From positions 310,001-374,000 of the forward strand of contig CBDCYS010000035.1 in the NCBI GenBank assembly GCA_965224215.1: DNA of 64,000 nt, written 5' to 3'. Within the stretch, counting starts at the first letter, position 1; every line of letters starts with the position of its first letter. This stretch comes from CBDCYS01 sp965224215. Its GTDB lineage: Bacteria > Acidobacteriota > Terriglobia > Bryobacterales > UBA6623. The notes below the pieces were generated by a model. That model was not told the origin of the DNA, did not search any database, and was given only the letters and a program-made list of their open reading frames with translations. Made by a program: the position numbers and the translations under genes. Below are positions 46,219 to 53,940 of the stretch, piece by piece.

Positions 46219-48252
46219 TTAGCCGCGCTGCCGGATTCCTAGGGTCTTTGAAAGGCTGGCGACGATGTGACCGGCATATTGATTCACTTCTTCGTCGGTC
46301 ATGCTCTTGCTGTCTTTCTGCCAAATAGCGCGAAGCAGGAGGCTGTAGCAGCCGTCGGGCACTTGCTTGCCGCGGAAGATCTCGATGGGCTCAAGACCCC
46401 GAAGGTCCTCTTGCTGTCCGACGGTGGCGCAGATTTCCGCGAAGCTAACGCCCTCGGGCACAAACAGCGACAGGTCACGATGTACGGCCGGAACATTGGG
46501 CAGCTTGTGGTGTTTGTGGCCCTTCAGTCCGGCCTGCCAGAGCTGATCCAGGAAGATCTCAGCGAGGTAAATGGGTTGGCGAATCTTACGGGCCTCGGCG
46601 AGCTTGGGATCGAGTTCACCAAGCGTTCCCACGGCCAGTCCGTTCAGTAGAAGCCGCGCTGAGTTACTCTCGGAGTAGAAGGCCGGCAGATCCTTAGCAT
46701 CAAAGGAAACTTCCTGAACGTCGAAACCCGACAAAAGGGTCAGAATATCCGACTTCAACGAGAAGAAGTTGAACGCCATGCCCTCGTCGCCTAGAGACGG
46801 CCGGCGCACCATTCCAGTCGCCCCCATCGCGAGTACGGGGGGCTCTTGGTAGGGATCACCGCCCGAACGATAGAGGCGTCCGATTTCCATCAGACGCACG
46901 TCCGACTCGCTGCGATTCAGATTCCACTCGAGCGACTTCAACATGGACGGAACAGCGGTGTTCCGCATGCCCGACCAGGGTTCGGAAACCGGGTTGCGAA
47001 TCGCGACCGGCTCCCAGGATCCGAAGCAGCTAGCGTCTTCTTCGGAAATAAACGAGTAACTGATGGTCTCGTCATATCCCAGCGACCGCAGGGCCGAGCG
47101 AACTTCGGCCTCCTCGCGGGCATGCGGCGGTTCTTCGGTGCCGCCGAATGCGGGCGGGAGCGTCATCGGGAACTTGTGATAACCGTGGACGCGTGCGACC
47201 TCCTCGATCAAGTCGATCTCGCGGCCGACGTCGAGACGATGAGACGGGGGAGTCACTTCCCAGCCGCCCTCGGCGGGCTCGGCGGCAAACCCGAGAGCTT
47301 CCAGGATTTTCGCCACCTCTTCCGCAGGTACCTCAGCGCCCAGCAGGCGGCCAATGCGCGCGGCCCTCAGGTGAATCTTCCCGCGCTCTGCCGCTCCGGG
47401 GTAACAATCGATGACTCCGCGCAGCAGAGTGCCGAACCCCACCTTGGCGAAAAGATGCGCGATGCGGTCGGCCGCCCAAATCGTCGCGCCGACATCCGCG
47501 CCACGCTCGAAACGGTGCGAGGCTTCCGTATGCATGCCGAAGTGCCGCGCGGTCCGCCGTATCACGCTTGGCTGGAACCAGGCCGCCTCTAGCAATACGT
47601 TGCGGGTGGACTCGGAAATCTCTGTCTCCGCTCCGCCCATCACGCCGGCGAGGGCCACGGGACGAGATGCGTCCGCAATCACAAGATGCTCGGCGGATAG
47701 TTTGCGGTCCAGCCCGTCAAGGGTTTGGAGTTCCTCGCCCGCGCGCGCGCGCCGCACGATGATCTTGGACTGGTCGAGCAAGTCCAGGTCAAAGGCATGT
47801 GTGGGATGCCCCAACTCGAGCAGCACGTAGTTCGTCAGATCGGCAATGTTGTTGATGCCGCGAACGCCGCAAAGCTCCAGACGCTTGCGCATCCAGTCGG
47901 GCGAAGGTTTTATCGCGACGTCGACCAACACGCGCCCCGAATAGCGCGAACATAGATCAGGGTCGGCGATCTCGATTGAGGCACGCGAGGAAGCCGGCTC
48001 ATTGCTTTCCGAGACATCCACGACCGGCGTCTTCATTGGCCGCCGGTAGATTGCGCTCAGCTCTCTGGCAATGCCGAAATGATTCAGCGCATCGGGGCGA
48101 TTGGCCGTGACGTCCAGCTCAAAGACCGTCTCGCCGTCGTGTTGATTGACCGCGTCGACAGCCATGCCGGCCATGGTCAGCGCCTCCGCGATCTCCTCGG
48201 GATACTCCGGGAGTTCGACGAAATCATGCAACCAACTGAGCAGGACCTGCAT
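46219..48252 (-). CDS. pheT: phenylalanyl-tRNA synthetase beta subunit
   Basis: A 677-residue subunit of the PheST heterotetramer. It carries MQVLLSWLHDFVELPEYPEEIAEALTMAG, DVTANRPDALNHFGIARELSAIY, the B3/B4 domain (LLELGHPTHAFDLDLLDQSKIIVRRARAGEELQTLDG), the B5 domain (RAARIGRLLGAEVPAEEVAKILEALGF, VTPPSHRLDVGREIDLIEEVARVHGY), the catalytic-like core (SYSFISEEDA, RNPVSEPWSGMRNTAVPSML), and the C-terminal FDX-ACB anticodon fold. The N-terminal tRNA-binding OB domain found in E. coli PheT (795 residues) is absent. The start overlaps the pheS stop (TAATG). Confidence 0.95.
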   Translation of the reverse strand: MQVLLSWLHDFVELPEYPEEIAEALTMAGMAVDAVNQHDGETVFELDVTANRPDALNHFGIARELSAIYRRPMKTPVVDVSESNEPASSRASIEIADPDLCSRYSGRVLVDVAIKPSPDWMRKRLELCGVRGINNIADLTNYVLLELGHPTHAFDLDLLDQSKIIVRRARAGEELQTLDGLDRKLSAEHLVIADASRPVALAGVMGGAETEISESTRNVLLEAAWFQPSVIRRTARHFGMHTEASHRFERGADVGATIWAADRIAHLFAKVGFGTLLRGVIDCYPGAAERGKIHLRAARIGRLLGAEVPAEEVAKILEALGFAAEPAEGGWEVTPPSHRLDVGREIDLIEEVARVHGYHKFPMTLPPAFGGTEEPPHAREEAEVRSALRSLGYDETISYSFISEEDASCFGSWEPVAIRNPVSEPWSGMRNTAVPSMLKSLEWNLNRSESDVRLMEIGRLYRSGGDPYQEPPVLAMGATGMVRRPSLGDEGMAFNFFSLKSDILTLLSGFDVQEVSFDAKDLPAFYSESNSARLLLNGLAVGTLGELDPKLAEARKIRQPIYLAEIFLDQLWQAGLKGHKHHKLPNVPAVHRDLSLFVPEGVSFAEICATVGQQEDLRGLEPIEIFRGKQVPDGCYSLLLRAIWQKDSKSMTDEEVNQYAGHIVASLSKTLGIRQRG

Positions 48253-49331
48253 TACCGAAACTGGCGGAGAAACCGCACATCCCCCTGAAACAACAACTGA
48301 ATGTCATCAATGTGGTATTTCAACATCGCGAAGCGATCGATGCCGAAACCGAAGGCGAACCCGGAATAACGCTCAGGATCATAGCCGACATGCCGGAAGA
48401 CTTCCGGGTCGATCATGCCGCAACCAAGGACTTCGATATAGCCGGTGTCTTTACAGGTTCGGCAGCCGCCGCCCGAGCAAAATGGACAGGAGACGTCCAC
48501 CTCGGCGCTGGGTTCGGTGAAGGGGAAAAAGCTCGGCCGGAAGCGCGTCTTGGTATCGGGACCGAAAAATTGTTTCGAGAAGTAGTCGAGAGTTCCCTTC
48601 AAGTCGGTGAACGTGATGTTCTCGCCTACGGCGAAGCCCTCGATCTGGTGAAACATCGGGGTATGCGTGGAATCGGGAGTGTCGTGGCGATAGACCTTGC
48701 CGGGGACGAGAAAGCGCAGCGGCGGCTCGCGATCCTTCATGATGCGGATCTGGTTCGGAGACGTATGGGTGCGCAGGACGGTGCGGTCTTCGATAAAGAT
48801 GGTGTCCATCTCGTCGACGGCCGGGTGATCTTCCGGAAAATTCAGCGCCTCGAAGTTGTTGTAAAACGTCTCGATTTCGGGCCCTTCGGCAATCGAATAA
48901 CCCAGGCTCCGAAAAATGGACCACACCTCTTCGTTCACCAAGCGAACGGGATGACGTGCGCCGATTTCGCGCGGCGGACCGGGCAGGGTGATGTCGATGT
49001 GCTGCTGGGTTTCTTGAGCGGTAGCAGCCAGTTGATTCTTGGCATCCGCGAGAGCCCCTTCAAGATATCGTTTGGCCTCGTTTTGGAGGCGACCGACTTC
49101 GGGTTTCAGCTCGCGCGGCGCGGCCTTGAGCCAATTATCATTCGCGGCCGCAAGCAGGCCATTCTTTCGGCCCAGCCAGCGGTCGCGCAATTGCTTGAGT
49201 TGTTCGTCGGAAGAAGCGTTGGTTTTTTCGAGTTCGAAGGAAGCCCGGAGTTCGGAATAAAGACCTTCCGCCGAACCACCGTCGGCGAGCAGTTCGTCCA
49301 AGGAGCGGGAAGTCTTCTCTTCAAAAGACAT
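48252..49331 (-). CDS. pheS: phenylalanyl-tRNA synthetase alpha subunit
   Basis: Catalytic subunit for tRNA-Phe charging, 359 residues. A helical coiled-coil N-terminus (LRASFELEKTNASSDEQLKQLRDRWLGRKNGLLAAAND) precedes the class II core: HPVRLVNEEVWSIFRSLGYSIAEGPEIETFYNNFEALNFPEDHPA, LLRTHTSP-type motif 2 (VLRTHTSPNQIR), FHQIEGFAVGENITFTDLKGTLDYF, RFRPSFFPFTEPSAEVDVSC and FGFGIDRFAMLKY (motif 3). An ordinary pheS C-terminus. Translationally coupled to pheT through TAATG. About 150 noncoding bases separate it from rplT upstream. Confidence 0.97.
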   Translation of the reverse strand: MSFEEKTSRSLDELLADGGSAEGLYSELRASFELEKTNASSDEQLKQLRDRWLGRKNGLLAAANDNWLKAAPRELKPEVGRLQNEAKRYLEGALADAKNQLAATAQETQQHIDITLPGPPREIGARHPVRLVNEEVWSIFRSLGYSIAEGPEIETFYNNFEALNFPEDHPAVDEMDTIFIEDRTVLRTHTSPNQIRIMKDREPPLRFLVPGKVYRHDTPDSTHTPMFHQIEGFAVGENITFTDLKGTLDYFSKQFFGPDTKTRFRPSFFPFTEPSAEVDVSCPFCSGGGCRTCKDTGYIEVLGCGMIDPEVFRHVGYDPERYSGFAFGFGIDRFAMLKYHIDDIQLLFQGDVRFLRQFR

Positions 49332-49481
49332 TTCAGAGCCGTGACGTTATCCGAGAAAGGATCGCATGGAAGCGGTCCTGTTGTTCATGCAACCGGACCC
49401 GCCGGCATACGCAACGCTCCGCGGGGTTGGCTGACGCACCGGCCAAGACTCCGGCTCCCATGGCAATACACTCCGAAGCGC

Positions 49482-50000
49482 CTAGGCGTCCGTTGAATCG
49501 TCGCTGGATGCAGCAGGTTCTTCTTCAGCGGGAGGTTCGGGGGCAGCCGCTTCCGGCTCAGCCTCGGCGGGGGCTTCGGTGCTCGGAGCCGCTTCAGTCT
49601 CGGGAGCCGCTGCCGTTTCGGGGGCCGCTTCCTCCTCGGGGGCCGATGCAATCGCCGCCTTCGCTAGCTCCACGAGCTTTGCGAAACCATCCGGGTCCTT
49701 GACAGCCACCTCCGCTAGCATCTTGCGATTCAGGTCGATTCCCGCCAGCTTCATACCGTGAATGAAGCGGCTGTAGGACAGACCGTGCTGGTCGGTGGCC
49801 GCGCCAATGCGAGTAATCCAAAGGCCGCGAAAATCACGTTTCTTCAGTCGGCGGCCGATGTAGGCAAACTTTTGAGCGCGGTCGACCGCTTCCTTCGCAG
49901 CGCGGTAAAGCTTGCTTTTTGTCTGGAAATAACCCTTTGCGCGTAAAAGGATCTTCTTACGTTTTTGGCGGCGTTTGGAGCCGCGTCTTACTCTGGGCAC
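49482..50000 (-). CDS. rplT: 50S ribosomal protein L20 with Ala/Glu/Pro-rich C-terminal extension
   Basis: Residues 1-115 are a normal L20 (MPRVRRGSKRRQKRKKILLRAKGYF, FAYIGRRLKKRDFRGLWITRIGAATDQHGLSYSRFIHGMKLAGIDLNRKMLAEVAV). The gene is 172 codons instead of about 118; the last 55 residues are an acidic low-complexity tail (AAPETAAAPETEAAPSTEAPAEAE...SSDDSTDA). Such tails are unusual for L20. The ATG has a good ribosome binding site (GGAGG). L20 usually represses its own operon by binding leader RNA. Confidence 0.96.
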   Translation of the reverse strand: MPRVRRGSKRRQKRKKILLRAKGYFQTKSKLYRAAKEAVDRAQKFAYIGRRLKKRDFRGLWITRIGAATDQHGLSYSRFIHGMKLAGIDLNRKMLAEVAVKDPDGFAKLVELAKAAIASAPEEEAAPETAAAPETEAAPSTEAPAEAEPEAAAPEPPAEEEPAASSDDSTDA

Positions 50001-50092
50001 GGTTTCCTCCTACTTGTGATTTGAATCCAGATCGAGTCCCGAAGGCGAGTCAGGCACGTGCGTTTGGCGCTGCCCGCACAACTAAAAAAGGA

Positions 50093-50287
50093 CTAGACGG
50101 AGATCATCGCCTTAATGGCTTTCGCGAAGGCGGGACTGACAAGAGCACTCTTGCGCAGATGCCGCTTGCGCTTCGTCGTCTTCTTGGTCAGGATATGATT
50201 CCTTAGAGAATGGCTCCGCTTCACTTTCCCGGAGCCAGTCAGTTTAAAGCGCTTAGCCGCGCCACGATGAGATTTTAGTTTCGGCAC
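50093..50287 (-). CDS. rpmI: 50S ribosomal protein L35
   Basis: A 64-residue basic protein: MPKLKSHRGAAKRFKLTGSGKVKRSHSLRNHILTKKTTKRKRHLRKSALV. This is the standard L35 signature. Start codon is GTG with AAGGA upstream. It lies 93 bases before rplT in the conserved rpmI-rplT-pheS-pheT order, but the usual infC (initiation factor IF3) is not upstream. A leader of about 130 bases with paired hairpins precedes it. Confidence 0.97.
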   Translation of the reverse strand: MPKLKSHRGAAKRFKLTGSGKVKRSHSLRNHILTKKTTKRKRHLRKSALVSPAFAKAIKAMISV

Positions 50288-50303
50288 AACTTGTCCTTTT
50301 CAC

Positions 50304-50351
50304 TCATCCGCCGTAGCGGATACACACGGTCACCCATCCGCTGTAGCGGAT
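50304..50351 (-). promoter_or_regulatory. two tandem hairpins in the rpmI leader, candidate L20 autoregulatory site
   Basis: Two nearly identical palindromes 30 bases apart. ATCCGC (50305-50310) pairs with GCGGAT (50315-50320), and ATCCGC (50335-50340) with GCGGAT (50345-50350), each with a 4-base loop. They lie between the mapped promoter and the rpmI start. In other bacteria L20 binds leader structures of this operon; equivalence here is inference. Confidence 0.45.
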
Positions 50352-50423
50352 GCACACTCTCCTGAATCGATAGAATCTTCCCAAACGGGGGAACAACTAG
50401 AAAGTGCCCAGCGAGGTTTTTTC

Positions 50424-50453
50424 AGTATAGCACCCGACCGCGGGAACGGCCAA
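50424..50453 (-). promoter_or_regulatory. sigma-70-like promoter for rpmI-rplT-pheST
   Basis: On the minus strand, TTGGCC (50453-50448), an 18-base spacer and TATACT (50429-50424), preceded by a TG extended -10 (TGCTATACT). It lies about 137 bases upstream of the rpmI start, giving a leader that includes the tandem hairpins. Confidence 0.55.
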
Positions 50454-50549
50454 TACCGAGGTCTGTCCGATCCTTGAGTTTGTCCGAGCCCTGGACTATA
50501 GGCGATTGTCACCGGTTCAGAGTTTCGGATACCCTTACTATGGACGATC

Positions 50550-51641
50550 CTACTTCTCAGCCGTTGCCGGGACAATCGCGGATTTCGCGGCGGGAGCGGC
50601 CTCGGCCGCTGCCTCCGACCCCAAAAGAACCGCGATCCAGCGCGTCTCCTCGCGGCTGTCGAGCGCGATCTTCACCGTCATGGTCAAAGGCACCGACAGC
50701 AACATTCCCACGGCTCCGAAAACCCATCCCCAAAAGACTAACGACAGAAACACCACCAGGGTGGACAAGCCCAGCCCACGCCCCATGAAGCGGGGCTCGA
50801 CCAGATTGCCCATCACAAGGTTCACCACTAGGAAGCCAAGTGCCGCAAGGCCGGCCGGGCCGGGCCCCAACTGAATCAAGGCGAGGAGCACTGCCGGAAC
50901 CGCCGCGATGATTGAACCAATGTTGGGTACATAGTTCAACAGAAACGCCAGCAAGCCCCAAAGCAACGGGAAATCCACCCCGATCACAGCCATCCATACG
51001 GAAATCACCACTCCGGTAGCCAGGCTGATGGCGGTTTTGATGGCGAGGTAGCGATTGACGTTGTCCGCCACTTCGTCGAATCTGCCGAACGCTCCGTGTG
51101 CGTCCCCAAAGGCCGCACGAAGCTTAGCTGGAAAACTCGAAGCCTCGAGCAGGATGAAAACCACCGTTAGCGTGATCAAGAAACTGTTGGCGACCAAGCC
51201 GCCTAGCCCCGAAACGATGCGGCCCACGAGCTGCATGATTTGCCCGGGATTAACTACGTCGCTCAGGATGTTGGGGGGAAGCGCAATTCCAAGCTCGTCC
51301 ATCCAAACCACAAGCGTCTCGATGCGCTCTTGTAGGCGCACCTGATAGGTCGGCAAAGCTGTCGTGAAATCGTTGAACGAACTCCCCACCAACGCGCCGA
51401 CACCGACCGCGATACCACAGATGACTGCTACCACGATCAGCAAGGCCACAGCGGAGGGCACGCCCTTCCGCTGCAGCCAAAACATGGGAGGACCACAAAT
51501 CAACGCCAGAAATGCCGCCACCAGGAACGGCACCAGGATCGCCTCGGCAGCCTTCATGCCCGCCACAACAACGACGAAAGCCGCAGTCGTCAGCAGCACG
51601 CCGGTACCGGCCGGCAGCTCCTTGAAACTCTCAGTCCGCAT
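50550..51641 (-). CDS. AI-2E family transporter (UPF0118/PerM-like)
   Basis: A 363-residue inner-membrane protein with about eight hydrophobic segments. It begins GTGVLLTTAAFVVVVAGMKAAEAILVPFLVAAFLALICGPPMFWLQRKGVP and ends with a cluster including VPNIGSIIAAVPAVLLALIQLGPGPAGLAALGFLVVNLVMGNLVEPRFMGRGLGLSTLVVFLSLVFWGWVFGAVGMLLSVPLTMTVKIAL, the family's diagnostic block. Members export or exchange small molecules or ions; the AI-2 link is known only for one. Upstream of the rpmI promoter, about 95 bases, same strand. Confidence 0.92.
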   Translation of the reverse strand: MRTESFKELPAGTGVLLTTAAFVVVVAGMKAAEAILVPFLVAAFLALICGPPMFWLQRKGVPSAVALLIVVAVICGIAVGVGALVGSSFNDFTTALPTYQVRLQERIETLVVWMDELGIALPPNILSDVVNPGQIMQLVGRIVSGLGGLVANSFLITLTVVFILLEASSFPAKLRAAFGDAHGAFGRFDEVADNVNRYLAIKTAISLATGVVISVWMAVIGVDFPLLWGLLAFLLNYVPNIGSIIAAVPAVLLALIQLGPGPAGLAALGFLVVNLVMGNLVEPRFMGRGLGLSTLVVFLSLVFWGWVFGAVGMLLSVPLTMTVKIALDSREETRWIAVLLGSEAAAEAAPAAKSAIVPATAEK

Positions 51642-52432
51642 AGCTAAAGTTGGGCGCCCCTAATTGTACGACTTACCGGCAGGTTCGTTGGGCAGTCCCA
51701 GGGTGCGGCAGATCCGTCCGCAAGGATTCTAGTTGCCTGCAAAAGCGTTTTGAACGTCCGTAGCGAAGGACTCGTTAGAGACCTGCGGTTTTTCGTTCCC
51801 GACACCCGACGGGTGTGGCCCGGCGAAAAGGCCGCAGGTCTCTTCGAGCCCTGCGCTGATATGGTGTGACCTGTCAAGTTTGTGCGCACGACTGCTGTCG
51901 CGCGGAGCCTCAACTCCGCGTTGGCCAACGAACGAGGACAAGAAGAACAGCCTGTGGAAGAGAGCGTTTACGACGATGGATCCATCTGATATTCGCGGGT
52001 TCTCGCCAGAGTAGTCTGCGTCGTGGAGCTGCCTCACTCTACGGACGAAGGTCGTTCAACCGAGCGCTTCCTTGACGAAGGTCGCTCCATCAAGCGCTTC
52101 TTAGCGCAGTCGAGGGTTCTCCTGGCAGGCTCAGTTTCCAGTCAGCCGTCCTCCTTGTCCTACCTTGTGAGGCTGCCGCCCGAAGCCGGCAACCAAAATC
52201 GTTTTCGCTACCGCTTGCTGGCAGCTCATCGTCCTCGGCAGCTAGCCATCGTCCTCGGCAGCTAGCCATCGCCCTCGTATAAGGTGCCTCTTGGCGGCCG
52301 GACGGGTTCTGTCAAGGGCGCGGGTTACCGCGGCGAAGCGTACCCTTGACAGGTTTCGGCCGGTCGCCTACGACGTCGATCGAGGGCGATGTCGGTCTCC
52401 CTGTCGGTCTCCCTGTCGGTCGTCCCGAGCGT
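51642..52432. other. repeat-rich intergenic region
   Basis: No gene seen. It holds a 67-base hairpin (51777-51843), a 30-bp direct repeat (52043-52102, GACGAAGGTCG...AGCGCTTC), a 20-bp tandem repeat (52227-52266, CATCGTCCTCGGCAGCTAGC twice), a palindrome TGTCAAGGG...CCCTTGACA around 52308-52350 and a 12-bp repeat GTCGGTCTCCCT (52391-52414). The right part should include the distal end of the broken IS110 element. Confidence 0.6.
51777..51843. repeat. long hairpin (REP-like palindrome)
   Basis: Left arm AGAGACCTGCGG (51777-51788) and right arm CCGCAGGTCTCT (51832-51843) are exact complements. The enclosed part contains TTTTTCG/CGAAAA and an inner CACCCGACGGGTG palindrome, so nearly the whole 67 bases can fold into one stem. 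Looks like a dispersed palindromic element. Confidence 0.75.
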
Positions 52433-53601
52433 TCAGCAAACATTCAATCCCTGTTTCTCCTGTTGTGTTCGGGTCTGTTCGATCACGATTGCCCAGATGA
52501 ATCCCAGCAGTTCCCGCGCGATCGCGGTCACGACGACATTCGCGTGTTTGCCGTTGTTGCGCAGCTTGCGAAAGCGACCGCAAAGCCGCACCTGCGCCTT
52601 CCAGGCGATCGCTTGGACTGGGGGCGACGCCTTCTCGGCACGGCGTTGAATCAGCCGCGAGCGGCGTGCCGGGAAGCGATACGCCCAGGCGCATTCGACC
52701 AGCAGACGGCGAGCTTCCTCGTTGCCTGCTTTGGTGATCGCGCCTTGACGGCGTCGCGCTCCGCTCGTGTTCTCCGACGAAGTCACACACCGACGAAACC
52801 CATCAGCTCGCGCGGGGAGTCGAAACGTGTGAGATCGCCCAGCTCGGCCAGCAACGTCATCCCCGCCAGCCAGTCCACGCCCCGCAGCGCCGTCAACGCC
52901 TGCGCTGGCCCTCCCAGGCTCCAGCCTTCCAGCTGATCATGCAACTGCTGCTCGAGGCGAGCCGTTCGGCTTTGCGCCTGGCGTACCGCCTCGGCGTATT
53001 CTTCGTAGGCGATCTGCGAGGCCGGCTGCTCAAAGCGTTGCGTCTCGAGCCAGCGAAAGTGCGCTTGCGTCCAATTCTTGCGCCCGGGGAAACGCTTGTC
53101 GTGGCGCAGCAGCATAGCTCCGAGGCGTTGACGAAGTTGTTTGTCGATGAGTTTGCAGTCGCCGCGCGCGCGGCTCAGATCGCGGATCGCTTCGTGTTCC
53201 GGAGAGGGCGTCCAGACCGTGCTGAGCTCGCCGCCGCCATCGAGCCGAGCCAGGGTCAACGCGTCGCGCCGATCGGTCTTGACGCGATCGCCGGATTTGC
53301 GCGGGGTCAGCGACGGCGCGACCAGGTCGCCATCGTGTTCGGTGTCACGAATCTGCCGGCAAATGCCGTAGCCACAGGGGCCGGCTTCGTAGCAGTAGTG
53401 CAGCCTCTGACCAGACGGGGCGAGTGCGGAAATCAAGCGACGAATGGCTTCAGGCCGGTTGTCGATCTTGCCGTAGAAATGCGCCTCGCCCCGCCCCGCC
53501 GCGGCGACCGAGATACTGTTTTTGTGAACGTCCATCCCGACGTATTTGTCGTAACTGTTGCACTTGTTCATCTCTTTGTTGAACTCGCTAGACTCTTTCA
53601 T
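52433..53601 (-). pseudogene. IS110-family transposase, copy B, broken by a 2-base insertion
   Basis: The frame from the ATG at 53601 (AGGAGGACAGGTC upstream) encodes YVGMDVHKNSISVAAAGRGEAHFYGKIDNRPEAIRRL, RLHYCYEAGPCGYGICRQI, KSGDRVKTDRRDALTLARL, and ALTALRGVDWLAGMTLLAELGDLTRFDSPRELMGFVGV, then stops at 52783. The family would continue GVTSSENTSGARRRQGAITKAGN. That sequence is present two bases out of frame, from about 52786 to 52433. An extra TG in a GTGTG run near 52784-52790 explains it. The full protein would be about 390 residues. It is of a different IS110 branch (more IS1111-like) than copy A. Confidence 0.88.
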
Positions 53602-53675
53602 GACCTGTCCTCCTCGATGCGGCTCTGCGCATCTGTTTGAAGCGTAACCCGCGACTCTCGCGGTTGGACAGGTCA
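53601..53675 (-). ncRNA. structured leader of IS110 copy B, candidate bridge RNA or RBS-sequestering structure
   Basis: A 10-bp stem (53601-53610 with 53666-53675; TGACCTGTCC) encloses GATGCG/CGCATC (53616-53633, 6-base loop) and CCGCGA/TCGCGG (53649-53663, 3-base loop). As in copy A, the closing stem abuts the ATG and its 3' strand includes part of the ribosome binding site. It shares TGTTTGAAGCG (53634-53644) with copy A's leader, although the transposases differ widely. Confidence 0.4.
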
Positions 53676-53690
53676 CTCCATCTTCTCTAC

Positions 53691-53807
53691 GGGAATTGGA
53701 CCACAGTGGGAGTGGGCAACAGTGGGAATTGGACAACAATGGACTTGGATAACTACGGAAATTGGCCAACTACGGGAGTTGGACAACCACGAGAATTGGA
53801 CAACAAC
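53691..53807. repeat. seven-unit degenerate minisatellite, period 16-17 bp
   Basis: Units of the form GGGAATTGGACAACAAC, of 17,16,17,16,17,17,17 bases, between the broken IS110 element and the peptidase gene. Each contains ATTGG-(A/C)-CAAC or a near variant. No reading frame of known type. Confidence 0.85.
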
Positions 53808-53940
53808 GACGCAACGCGAAGGTCGCCTTACGGACGGATTGTCGGGGTGCGGCACCTGACGAATTTATCACATGATAATCGCAGAAAGTTCTGTCATAAT
53901 CGGCTACGACGTGCATTTTGACAGGCGCCACGTTGGATTG

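Noticed and set aside
52227..52266. Possible CRISPR array
   Set aside because: Only a 20-bp tandem repeat with no spacers; simple duplication.
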